DNA of 9,092 bases. Origin: Thermogutta sp. GTDB taxonomy: Bacteria; Planctomycetota; Planctomycetia; Pirellulales; Thermoguttaceae. The notes beneath the pieces are model-generated. The model had not been told where the DNA came from, did no database searches, and saw nothing but the letters and a program-made list of their open reading frames with translations. The stretch lies in NCBI RefSeq assembly GCF_014359955.1, contig NZ_JACIYL010000103.1, positions 1 through 9,092 on the forward strand, read 5' to 3'. Shown here one piece after another: positions 1 to 7,333 of this stretch (within the stretch, counting starts at the first letter, position 1; each line of letters opens with the position of its first letter). The position numbers and the translations under genes were made by a program.

Positions 1-1
1 G

Positions 2-253
2 ATTAACTTTCTTCTCAAGTGCGTGATCGGAATCCTCTTCATGATGGCCCTTCGCTGGACACTTCCCCGACTGAGAATCGACCAAATATTGAGTATGTGC
101 TGGAAATATTGCTTTCCACTGACGGCACTCTGCTTAATCGGAGTGACGATTTGGATGCTCGCGTTTCCAGATGGAGTCCTTGGCATTGGGCATCCTAAAA
201 CGGAAACGACCGACTTTATTGTTCACGTTGTAAAAAGCATGGCAGAACATTAG
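2..253 (+). CDS. nuoH: NADH-quinone oxidoreductase subunit H, C-terminal fragment
   Basis: This is the last 83 codons of a gene that begins upstream of the window; the frame is open from base 2 to the TAG at 251-253. NuoH is the complex I membrane subunit that helps form the quinone-binding chamber and links the peripheral arm to the proton-pumping arm. The visible part has the end of a transmembrane helix (KCVIGILFMMALRW), then the family signature LPRLRIDQ followed by a Trp-Lys (CWKYCFPL). This matches the usual R-x-T-[LF]-PR-x-R-x-DQ...WK-x-x-[LF]P pattern of the NuoH C-terminus. A final hydrophobic helix (LTALCLIGVTIWMLAF) and a short hydrophilic tail of about 28 residues follow. The GTG at 23 lies inside the gene and is not a start. 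nuoJ follows 13 nt after the stop, with no nuoI in between. Confidence 0.93.
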   Translation: MNFLLKCVIGILFMMALRWTLPRLRIDQILSMCWKYCFPLTALCLIGVTIWMLAFPDGVLGIGHPKTETTDFIVHVVKSMAEH

Positions 254-266
254 TCAGTTGCTTGTT

Positions 267-857
267 ATGGACGCGACCGCTATTTTCTTCTGGTTATTGG
301 CTGCCCTGGCTGTGGCGGGCGCTCTGCTGGTGGTCATCACGCCGCACATTGTGCACGCGGCGGTGGGGCTCATTCTGGCACTGAGCGCCGTCGCCGGACT
401 GTTTTTTCTGGCCGGTGCAGAGTTCCTTGGCGCCATGCAAATCATGATCTATGTCGGCGGGACGGTTGTGCTGCTGGCATTCGGCGTAATGCTCACGGCT
501 CGGCTGACCTTCGTACGCATGCGGACGACCGCCGATCAGTGGGTCATCGCCGTTCTTCTGGCAGCGCCCCTCGCCATCATTCTGCTGCAGTCTGCGTGGG
601 CTTACGGGCATTTACGATCGGCCCAGGTGTCATCGGAGACAAGATCGATGGAGGCCGAAGCTGTCTCGGCGACGGATCTCGGCCTTGCGTTAGTGGGGGT
701 CCGCCCGCAGGTCGATGGAGCAAGTGGATTAGACCCCCGGAGTGCGTCAAACCGTGCGACCATGGACGGCTATATTCTGCCCTTCGAGTTGGTGTCCGTC
801 CACCTGCTGGTGGTGATGATAGGGGCGGCCTACCTTGCCAGACGGCGAACGGAATAA
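267..857 (+). CDS. nuoJ: NADH-quinone oxidoreductase subunit J
   Basis: This membrane subunit of complex I (196 residues from ATG 267) lies between the quinone site and the antiporter-like subunits. Its third helix is known to switch between alpha and pi-bulge forms during turnover. The sequence shows the expected hydrophobic N-terminal helix, a second helix after the Pro-His at 26-27, and the family motif AEFLGAMQIMIYVGGTVVLL (Glu52, Tyr62, Gly64-Gly65), equivalent to E. coli AEFIGMLQVIVYAGA. A fourth helix lies near residues 92-112. A hydrophilic loop of about 50 residues follows, then a last helix beginning LPFELVSVHLLVVMIGAAYLA. An in-frame TTG at 258 would add three residues. I prefer ATG 267 because the family starts directly with a hydrophobic helix. 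Neither start has a clear Shine-Dalgarno site, so translation is probably coupled to nuoH, whose stop is 13 nt upstream. Confidence 0.93.
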   Translation: MDATAIFFWLLAALAVAGALLVVITPHIVHAAVGLILALSAVAGLFFLAGAEFLGAMQIMIYVGGTVVLLAFGVMLTARLTFVRMRTTADQWVIAVLLAAPLAIILLQSAWAYGHLRSAQVSSETRSMEAEAVSATDLGLALVGVRPQVDGASGLDPRSASNRATMDGYILPFELVSVHLLVVMIGAAYLARRRTE

Positions 858-998
858 ATAGGTTGTTCAGTACGGACAGCATCCCGCAGCCTCGGGACAC
901 AATACGAGCAGTCAAGTCGGTTTCTAATATGAAAGTTAGTATGAGAGATTGAACAGTCACGGGCATACACACGCAATCATCGGGAGACGATAGAAACA
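858..998 (+). other. 141-nt gap between nuoJ and nuoK
   Basis: This is the longest gap inside the nuo cluster. It holds a small hairpin (TCCCG at 882-886 pairing with CGGGA at 893-897, 6-nt loop), an AT-rich stretch around 921-941, and a purine-rich GGGAG at 982-986. GGGAG lies 12 nt before the nuoK ATG and may be its ribosome binding site. An internal promoter or a processing site could lie here, but I see no convincing -35/-10 pair and no terminator with a T-run. Confidence 0.4.
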
Positions 999-1349
999 AT
1001 GATTCTGGCCGGTATACTGAGCCCCATTACAGTGACTCATTATTTAGTAGTGGGCATCATCCTGTTTGTCTGCGGAATCGTGTGCCTCGTTGTCAAGCGG
1101 AATATCATCGCAATGTTGATTGGTGTGGAGCTCATTTTAAACGGAGCCAATATCAATCTGGTGGCGTTTTCCAGCCCGCAACTTTTTGCCTCGGGAACGG
1201 CGCCCCTACTGCTGGATGGTCAGGTCTTTGCCCTGTTTGTCATGATCCTGGCTGCAGCGGAGGCCGCTGTAGCCCTGGCCATTGCCCTTCAGTTTTATTC
1301 GCGGTTCGGAACAGTTGACGTTGACCAAGGTGGTCAGTTGAACGGCTGA
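999..1349 (+). CDS. nuoK: NADH-quinone oxidoreductase subunit K
   Basis: This is a small three-helix membrane subunit of complex I, homologous to MrpC of Na+/H+ antiporters, that forms part of the proton path next to NuoJ and NuoN. The 116 residues compare with about 100 in E. coli. Helix 1 covers residues 15-32. Helix 2 has MLIGVELILNGANINLV with the essential Glu44 (E. coli Glu36). Helix 3 has LAAAEAAVALAIALQ with Glu88 (E. coli Glu72). The two Glu are 44 residues apart instead of 36, so the loop between helices 2 and 3 (about residues 57-73) is some 8 residues longer. The N-terminus is also about 8 residues longer than in E. coli. ATG 999 is the only sensible start: no start codon is visible in frame just upstream, and GGGAG lies at 982-986. 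nuoL starts 32 nt after the stop. Confidence 0.95.
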   Translation: MILAGILSPITVTHYLVVGIILFVCGIVCLVVKRNIIAMLIGVELILNGANINLVAFSSPQLFASGTAPLLLDGQVFALFVMILAAAEAAVALAIALQFYSRFGTVDVDQGGQLNG

Positions 1350-1381
1350 CATACTTTGATTGGCGGAGTGCTGAACACTTT

Positions 1382-3697
1382 ATGGAAGCGATTTTACCAC
1401 AGCTCCTGCTGGCTGCCTGGCTCTTGCCGTTGCTGTCGTTCGTTGTCATTCTCCTGGCCGGAGCACGGATGGGAGAAGGTGGACGCGGTGCCGGTTATCT
1501 GGCGACCCTTGCCGTTGGAGTTTCCTGTGTTCTTTCGATCATTGCGCTGGTGTGGTGGTTGGGACATCATCCGCTCGGGGGGCACGGCGGGCACTCAGAA
1601 GTTCTGACGGGAGACTGGTACACCCTGGCCCAGTTCGAATCCCTCCGCTTCAGTGTGGGCTACTATGTGGATTCGCTGACGCTGGGCATGTTCGTCATGG
1701 TCACGTTTATCGCTTTTTGGATCCATGTCTATTCTTTCGGATACATGCATGAAGAACTCCATGACGTTCACGATCCGTTCGTTACAGGTGCCGACGGCCG
1801 GAATCTGGTCAGGCCCGGGCGGTTCCATCGTTTCTATCAGTATTTATCCCTATTCTGTTTCAGTATGCTGGGCCTGGTCGTCGCGAACAATTTATTTATG
1901 GTTTTTGCCTTCTGGGAATTGGTCGGCATCTGCTCCTATTTTCTCATAGGGTTTTACGTGGAACGGCCCTCAGCGACGCTGGCCAGTAATAAAGCCTTTA
2001 TTGTGAATCGTGTGGGTGATTTTGGAATGATTATCGGGCTGGCCACCTTCCTTTTTGCGTGTGGGACGCTCCACTATGCGATGCCCGGGAATGCGTCGGA
2101 ACATCACCCGGGGCTTTTTTCGATAGTGAAAGACGCGACCAATCAGTTGCAGGACAAAAATAATGCTGCATCGTCCCATGAAGGCACGCCTACCAACGTC
2201 GGCCACGAGAAGGCGGGAGGAAGTTCCGGGCTGGAAACAGCGAACAAAATTGAGAGAAACCGCGCATTGACGCCCGTTCTGTTGACGCTGGCAGGGCTTG
2301 CGCTCTTTTGCGGGTGTATCGGAAAGAGCGCCCAGTTCCCCCTCCATGTCTGGTTGCCAGACGCGATGGAGGGTCCGACGCCGGTCAGCGCGCTCATCCA
2401 TGCGGCGACCATGGTGGCTGCCGGTGTGTATCTCGTCGCCCGTATTTATCCACTTTTAACTGCGGATGCCCTGCTGGTGGTCGCGCTCGTGGGAACGATC
2501 ACGCTTTTTCTGGCGGCGACGATGGCGGTGGTGGCGACTGATATCAAGCGAGTGCTGGCTTATTCCACGATCAGTCAGTTGGGATACATGATGCTGGGGC
2601 TGGGAGTCGGTGGCTGGGTGGCAGGACTTTTCCACCTTTTCACCCATGCGTTTTTCAAGGCTCTTTTGTTCCTCGGCTCAGGGTCGGTCATCCACGCCTG
2701 CGGAACGAATGAGATGCCTGCGATGGGGGGCTTGTGGCGCAAGATGCCCTGGACGGCCGCAACGATGCTGGTTGGGTGTCTGGCCATTTCCGGGGCAGGA
2801 ATTCCCCTGGTTATTGGATTAAGCGGCTATTATTCGAAGGATGCCATACTGGCGCAGACCTTTCTTTTCCACCGGATGAATCCGCTCTTCGGCTGGATGT
2901 TCTACGTGGCGTTGGGTGTGGCGGGGGTCACCGCGTTTTATATGTTCCGGCTATGGTTTCTCGTTTTCTGGGGAAAGCCGCGTGACGAACACGTGGCCCA
3001 TCATGCCCATGAATCACCCAGAACTATGGTGGCGGCTCTGGTGGTGTTGGCCGTCCTCTCTGTCGTATCGGGGTGGACCGTTCCAGGAACAAGCTGGGGT
3101 ATCACGTCGCTCCTGGAGCAATCCCGTGTGACACCGGCCACGGAAACAGGCACGTTGCAGAGTGCGGTGGCGCTGCGAATACCCGACGAACACGCCTCGC
3201 ACGAACACACCATTCACGCCTGGGTATCCGGACTGGCGTTTCTGGCCGCCTTGATAGGTTTTGGCATTGCCGCGGTATTTTATGGAATCCGATGGTTGGA
3301 TCCGGAAGACGTCCGCCAGCGATTCCGGGGCGTCTGGGAATTGCTTGCGCAGCGATGGTACATCGACCAGATTTATGACGCGGTCTTCGTCCGCAACGCG
3401 CTTCGTCTGGCGGCGGTGGCCGCGTGGATCGACCGAAACATTATCGACTGGCTCGCAGACCACGCGGCGCTTTCCGTCCGACGTCTTTCGCAATGGGATG
3501 ACTGGATCGATCGTATCTTCGTGGACGGCGCGGTAAACGCCCTGGCGGCGGGCATTTACGATATGGGAATTCGTCTCAGACGGTGGCAGGCGGGAAAAAT
3601 TCGCGTTTATATCATGTGGATAGTGATCGGCATTGTGGCGCTCTTTATCATTGGAACGATCTATTTGGGAATTGGCGCGAATATTTCGCGTGGATGA
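1382..3697 (+). CDS. nuoL: NADH-quinone oxidoreductase subunit L (antiporter-like)
   Basis: This is the distal proton-pumping subunit of complex I, homologous to MrpA/MrpD antiporter subunits. At 771 residues it is much longer than E. coli NuoL (613). Pumping residues are present: Glu179 in FWELVGICSYF (E. coli Glu144), Lys315 in GKSAQFPLHVWLPDAM (Lys229), His340 in SALIHAATM (His254), Lys426 in THAFFKALLFL (Lys342), and Lys486-Asp487 in GYYSKDAIL (Lys399-Asp400). The interval from Glu179 to Lys315 is 136 residues against 85 in E. coli; most of the extra lies in a hydrophilic, low-complexity loop at about 231-294. His-rich loops lie at 62-71, 537-543 and 604-612. The C-terminus has the expected long amphipathic lateral-helix region and final anchor (RRWQAGKIRVYIMWIVIGI). 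ATG 1382 is preceded by GGCGGAG at 1362-1368, somewhat far away but plausible. Confidence 0.96.
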   Translation: MEAILPQLLLAAWLLPLLSFVVILLAGARMGEGGRGAGYLATLAVGVSCVLSIIALVWWLGHHPLGGHGGHSEVLTGDWYTLAQFESLRFSVGYYVDSLTLGMFVMVTFIAFWIHVYSFGYMHEELHDVHDPFVTGADGRNLVRPGRFHRFYQYLSLFCFSMLGLVVANNLFMVFAFWELVGICSYFLIGFYVERPSATLASNKAFIVNRVGDFGMIIGLATFLFACGTLHYAMPGNASEHHPGLFSIVKDATNQLQDKNNAASSHEGTPTNVGHEKAGGSSGLETANKIERNRALTPVLLTLAGLALFCGCIGKSAQFPLHVWLPDAMEGPTPVSALIHAATMVAAGVYLVARIYPLLTADALLVVALVGTITLFLAATMAVVATDIKRVLAYSTISQLGYMMLGLGVGGWVAGLFHLFTHAFFKALLFLGSGSVIHACGTNEMPAMGGLWRKMPWTAATMLVGCLAISGAGIPLVIGLSGYYSKDAILAQTFLFHRMNPLFGWMFYVALGVAGVTAFYMFRLWFLVFWGKPRDEHVAHHAHESPRTMVAALVVLAVLSVVSGWTVPGTSWGITSLLEQSRVTPATETGTLQSAVALRIPDEHASHEHTIHAWVSGLAFLAALIGFGIAAVFYGIRWLDPEDVRQRFRGVWELLAQRWYIDQIYDAVFVRNALRLAAVAAWIDRNIIDWLADHAALSVRRLSQWDDWIDRIFVDGAVNALAAGIYDMGIRLRRWQAGKIRVYIMWIVIGIVALFIIGTIYLGIGANISRG

Positions 3698-3730
3698 TCG
3701 TATCCTCCAGCAAGGTATAGTCATTAGCGG

Positions 3731-3741
3731 CTGAAATTCAG
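3731..3741. repeat. short palindrome in the nuoL-nuoM gap
   Basis: CTGAAATTCAG is a perfect 5+1+5 inverted repeat in the 88-nt gap between the nuoL stop and the nuoM start. It is short enough to occur by chance. It has no T-run after it and so is not a terminator. I list it only as the one visible structure in this gap. Confidence 0.2.
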
Positions 3742-3773
3742 GAACTTCAACACTGGTTTGATGGCGAATCCAT

Positions 3774-3779
3774 AGAGGG
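3774..3779 (+). promoter_or_regulatory. nuoM ribosome binding site
   Basis: AGAGGG lies 6 nt before the ATG at 3786. An in-frame TTG at 3780 directly touches this site, which leaves no room for initiation there. The spacing therefore favours ATG 3786 as the nuoM start. Confidence 0.6.
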
Positions 3780-3785
3780 TTGCTC

Positions 3786-5597
3786 ATGGCGGGTTTGATC
3801 TTTCTGAGTGCGATCGTTTTTCTGCCGGCACTTGGGGCGTTGATCCTCCTGTTCTTCCCGGCCTCTGCAGAGACGGCCATCCGGCGGATCACTCTGGGAA
3901 TCACGCTGGTGGTTTTTCTGATGACGCTGCGGCTGGTCTTCCCGGGAGACGGTCCGGCCGGGGAGACGCTCCTGGAAAGGAGCATCCACGATGTACGTTT
4001 CGTCGCCGGTGAACCGGGCTACCAGCACGCATTGGCGGTGCCCTGGATTCGTTCCTTCAATATTGAATATTTTCTGGGAATAGATGGGATCAGTCTTCCG
4101 CTGGTTCTGTTGACATCTTTCCTGTCCCTTCTCGCCGCTGCTGCGAGCTGGTCCGTTACAAAACATGTCAAGGCGTACAGCGTGCTCTTTCTCCTGCTGG
4201 AGACGGGAATGCTCGGCGTCTTCCTGGCACTGGACTTCTTTCTTTTCTATGTATTCTGGGAAGTCATGCTGTTGCCGATGTACTTTCTCATCGGTATCTG
4301 GGGAGGACCACGGAAGGAATATGCCGCGATCAAATTCTTTCTATTCACGCTGGTGGGAAGTGTTCTCATGCTCATCGCCCTGCTGATGCTCTATTTTGCC
4401 AGTGATGTGCGGAAACTACCGGAAGAGGCTCGGCGGCAGAGCCTGCTGTCCTCGGAGGTCATGGTGAAATCGCTTGCTCCCGGCGACAAGCCGCTTCACA
4501 CCTTCAACCTGGTGGCGCTGGCAAAGCTCGGACAGATGCCGGATTCCCCATTTAATGAACCGGCATGGTTGGGAAAATCGATCGCGTGGTGGGCGTTTTT
4601 ACTGTTGCTGGTCGGATTTCTCATCAAGGTGCCCTCGGTACCCGTTCATACGTGGCTTCCCGATGCACACGTAGAGGCACCCACGCCGATTTCGATGATC
4701 CTGGCGGGGATCCTCCTGAAAATGGGCGGTTATGGCATCATTCGCATCTGTTACCCGATTTGCCCCCAGGGCGCTTACGAGCTGGCCTGGTTTGTGTGTG
4801 GGCTGGGGGTGGTGAGTATGGTCTACGGCGCCCTGGCGGCCATGGCACAGCAGGACTTCAAACGCCTTGTGGCGTACAGTTCCGTCAGCCACATGGGCTA
4901 TGTGGTGCTGGGCCTTGGTGCCTGGAGTCTCGTTCCCGGGGTGTGGGACACACAGTACTGGAAAATGGGGATGAACGGGGCGATGTTCCAGATGATTGCG
5001 CATGGGATTTCGTCCGCGGGCATGTTCTTTATGGTCGGCGTGTTGTACGACCGAGTTCATCATCGCGACCTCGACAAGTTCGGGGGTATTTTCGGAAAAA
5101 TGCCCGCCTACACGGCCCTGGCGATCGTGATTTTCTTTGCAGCGCTGGGACTACCGGGTCTTTGTGGATTTATTGGCGAAGTGTTGGTCATATTCGCGGC
5201 ATTCAGCTATAGTCGCGTGCTTGCCATTATTGGGGCGTCGGTGGTTATTCTAACAGCCGGATATATTCTGTGGACGGTGCGTCGAGTGTATCTCGGTGCA
5301 GAGTACCGTGGACCGCACGCCGAGGCGCTGACGCCTTTGACACTGCGGGAGTTCACGGTGGGGGCGACTCTGGCTGTAGCCGCTGTGGTTTTCGGGGTGT
5401 TCCCACAGACGGTGTTTCACTACATGGCCCCCAGTGTGAATCGCACCGTTGACGAGATGGCTCAGTGGATGAAAGCGGTGTCCGTCAATGTGGTGGAATC
5501 AGCCGCAGAAGAAACTCCTGAAAAAGTTAGACATGAATCGACGGTCGTTCTTGACAATCTGAGCAGCGAGGTCCTGGAGGCTGGTTCGCAGCGGTGA
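3786..5597 (+). CDS. nuoM: NADH-quinone oxidoreductase subunit M (antiporter-like)
   Basis: This is the middle antiporter-like proton-pumping subunit of complex I. It has 603 residues from ATG 3786, against 509 in E. coli. Key residues are Glu159 in FWEVMLLPMYFLIGIWGG (E. coli Glu144), Lys281 in LIKVPSVPVHTWLPDAHVEA (Lys234), Lys312 in LLKMGGYGIIRI (Lys265), and Glu465 in GFIGEVLVIFAAF (Glu407). The Lys281-Lys312 spacing equals that of E. coli. The Glu159-Lys281 spacing is 32 residues longer, explained by a charged insertion at about 207-237. A further insertion of about 11 residues lies between Lys312 and Glu465, probably in the loop near DTQYWKMGMNG. After the last helix there is a hydrophilic tail (about 558-603) not present in E. 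coli NuoM. The N-terminus is a hydrophobic helix directly after Met, which also supports ATG 3786 over TTG 3780. nuoN begins 36 nt after the stop. Confidence 0.96.
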   Translation: MAGLIFLSAIVFLPALGALILLFFPASAETAIRRITLGITLVVFLMTLRLVFPGDGPAGETLLERSIHDVRFVAGEPGYQHALAVPWIRSFNIEYFLGIDGISLPLVLLTSFLSLLAAAASWSVTKHVKAYSVLFLLLETGMLGVFLALDFFLFYVFWEVMLLPMYFLIGIWGGPRKEYAAIKFFLFTLVGSVLMLIALLMLYFASDVRKLPEEARRQSLLSSEVMVKSLAPGDKPLHTFNLVALAKLGQMPDSPFNEPAWLGKSIAWWAFLLLLVGFLIKVPSVPVHTWLPDAHVEAPTPISMILAGILLKMGGYGIIRICYPICPQGAYELAWFVCGLGVVSMVYGALAAMAQQDFKRLVAYSSVSHMGYVVLGLGAWSLVPGVWDTQYWKMGMNGAMFQMIAHGISSAGMFFMVGVLYDRVHHRDLDKFGGIFGKMPAYTALAIVIFFAALGLPGLCGFIGEVLVIFAAFSYSRVLAIIGASVVILTAGYILWTVRRVYLGAEYRGPHAEALTPLTLREFTVGATLAVAAVVFGVFPQTVFHYMAPSVNRTVDEMAQWMKAVSVNVVESAAEETPEKVRHESTVVLDNLSSEVLEAGSQR

Positions 5598-5633
5598 GTA
5601 AAAAGGCATCGATGAAATAGTCGCTGAAAAAAG

Positions 5634-7205
5634 ATGAATGAGCTTCTTGAATTGATCACCCAGATTGAACAGAATCTCGCCGTATCGGTACGGCTGTGGA
5701 TTCCCGAAATATGCCTGGTGGTGACGGCGATCGCTCTTTTGCTGCAGAGGATGGTGTTTCCCGCCTGGCGGCGTGGGGCATCCTTCATCATGTTCGTGGG
5801 ATCCGTCGCCGCGCTTGCGGTGCTGATCTGGCAGGTGGCGGGCCAGTCTAACGCTGCCGGTTCCGTGGGAGCGTTTCTGGACGTGCTGAGATTGGACCAA
5901 CTGGCGGCGTTCCTTCGCGGACTGATCCTTCTTTTTGCTGTCTTATTCAGCGTTCTGACCTGGCTGACCCACTGGCCGCGCATTGAAGATAGAGGCGAGT
6001 TCTATGTACTGTTCCTGGGGTCGGTCATTGGCATGTGCACGATGGTTGCCGCCGAGAATCTCCTTTTGGTATTTCTCGGCATGGAAATGGCCAGTTTACC
6101 CTCCTACATTCTGGCTGGTTTTGAAAAGCGAGAACGGCGCGCCGGTGAAGCGGCCATGAAGTTCGCCGTGTTTGGCGCTGCCATGGCTGGGGTGATGCTG
6201 TATGGCCTGAGCCTTTTAGGGGGATCGCTGGGATCGCTCGATTTGCCGACCATGAGGGCGAATTTGACTGCCTTGGCGAGTCACCGTGACTTGCATGGGC
6301 ATGGGTTGAGCCTGATTCTTGGGACCCTCATGGTAGTGGCCGGGATTGGCTTCAAACTTTCTGCCGTGCCCTTTCACTTCTGGTTGCCGGATGTATTTGA
6401 AGGGGCGGCTGCGGAAGTCGGCGTTTTTCTCTCGGTGATCTCAAAGGCTGCGGCTCTGGGGCTGCTCACACGGTTGTGTCTGACACTCCTGGGGACCGAC
6501 CAGGCATCAGCCGCAGGGTTGCCGGGGCCCCTCATTCCGTTTGTTGTGGGAACACTCTCACTCCTGGCCGCCGTCACCTGCACTTATGGAAATTTGGCAG
6601 CCTACGGACAAACCAATTTCAAACGCCTCCTGGGGTATTCCACCATCGCGCATGCAGGTTATCTCGTGATGCCGGTGGCGGCTGCGGTGGCGGCGTTACC
6701 TGTCAGCCAGGAAACAGCCCGCTGGGCCGTCGCTTCGATGTTGTTTTATTTGGTTGTGTACATGTTCATGAATATTGTGGCGTTTGCAGGTGCGGCGTTC
6801 CTGTCACGCGGAGCCCCTGGAGAAAAGATTGAGAACTATTCCGGCTTGGTGCGGACAGCGCCCGGGTTTGTTATCTGTCTTGCGATCACTTTGTTCAGCC
6901 TGGTGGGATTGCCGCCGCTGGGTGGGTTCGCAGGAAAATTTGCCATCTTCGCCAGCTTGGCTTCCGCACAACTCTGGGCGCTACTCGTGGTGGCCGCGGT
7001 GAATACCGTTTTCAGCCTCTTTTATTACGTGCGTGTGGTGAAAGTCATGGTCCTGGATCCGGCAGCCCAGTCCCTGAGTTTTTCCCTGCCGCTGTCGTCC
7101 CCTCAGGGGATGTTCCTGGTACTGACAACGGCGCCAGTGGTGCTGCTGGGAATCCTATGGCAGCCGGTGTTTGATCTGGTATGTCGGGCGGCCGGTTGTC
7201 AGTAA
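5634..7205 (+). CDS. nuoN: NADH-quinone oxidoreductase subunit N (antiporter-like)
   Basis: This is the antiporter-like subunit of complex I closest to NuoK, and the last nuo gene of the cluster. It has 523 residues, against 485 in E. coli. Conserved charged residues are Glu151 in FLGMEMASLPSYIL (E. coli Glu133), Lys241 in IGFKLSAVPFHFWLPDVFEG (Lys217), Lys271 in FLSVISKAAALG (Lys247), and Lys435 in GGFAGKFAIFASL (Lys395). The Lys241-Lys271 spacing matches E. coli exactly. The usual EGAPTPV motif after WLPD-x-[YF] reads EGAAAEV here (residues 256-262), losing both prolines and the threonine. The fold otherwise looks intact, with many hydrophobic helices and no frameshift. ATG 5634 follows an A-rich stretch without a strong Shine-Dalgarno site; coupling to nuoM upstream is likely. 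The sequence after the stop shows no T-run terminator. Confidence 0.95.
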   Translation: MNELLELITQIEQNLAVSVRLWIPEICLVVTAIALLLQRMVFPAWRRGASFIMFVGSVAALAVLIWQVAGQSNAAGSVGAFLDVLRLDQLAAFLRGLILLFAVLFSVLTWLTHWPRIEDRGEFYVLFLGSVIGMCTMVAAENLLLVFLGMEMASLPSYILAGFEKRERRAGEAAMKFAVFGAAMAGVMLYGLSLLGGSLGSLDLPTMRANLTALASHRDLHGHGLSLILGTLMVVAGIGFKLSAVPFHFWLPDVFEGAAAEVGVFLSVISKAAALGLLTRLCLTLLGTDQASAAGLPGPLIPFVVGTLSLLAAVTCTYGNLAAYGQTNFKRLLGYSTIAHAGYLVMPVAAAVAALPVSQETARWAVASMLFYLVVYMFMNIVAFAGAAFLSRGAPGEKIENYSGLVRTAPGFVICLAITLFSLVGLPPLGGFAGKFAIFASLASAQLWALLVVAAVNTVFSLFYYVRVVKVMVLDPAAQSLSFSLPLSSPQGMFLVLTTAPVVLLGILWQPVFDLVCRAAGCQ

Positions 7206-7245
7206 AACGGCGGCATAGACAGGTTTAGTGTTTCACATCCAGTGA

Positions 7246-7282
7246 CGATATACGACACGGTTATAGATGAAACGATATATCG
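7246..7282. repeat. AT-rich palindrome and repeats between nuoN and the next gene
   Basis: CGATATATCG at 7273-7282 is a perfect 10-base palindrome. ACGATATA occurs twice, at 7245-7252 and 7272-7279, 27 bases apart. CGATATA at 7246-7252 can also pair with TATATCG at 7276-7282. This AT-rich patch is in the 128-nt gap after nuoN, where an operator or promoter for the following gene pair might lie. I see no convincing -35/-10 pair, so the role is a guess. Confidence 0.35.
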
Positions 7283-7333
7283 CCAGGTGGCAAATAGGGC
7301 GAAGGCTGTCGTGAAAGGCTTCCGGGTTTACGG

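Noticed and set aside
929..952. Tiny ATG frame (MKVSMRD) before nuoK, a possible leader peptide
   Set aside because: It is only seven codons, with no ribosome binding site or attenuator-like structure after it. Chance is a sufficient explanation.
2984..3220. His-rich loops in NuoL (HVAHHAHES and HASHEHTIH) as possible metal sites
   Set aside because: Histidine-rich loops ending in HESP are common in bacterial NuoL at this place, so I do not treat them as unusual.
3014..3985. 323-residue reading frame on the - strand
   Set aside because: It lies antisense to the ends of nuoL and nuoM, both of which are clear genes. The product is rich in Arg and Pro without any recognisable domain.
4565..5212. 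215-residue + strand frame inside nuoM
   Set aside because: It is an out-of-frame shadow of nuoM, whose family motifs run unbroken through the same bases.
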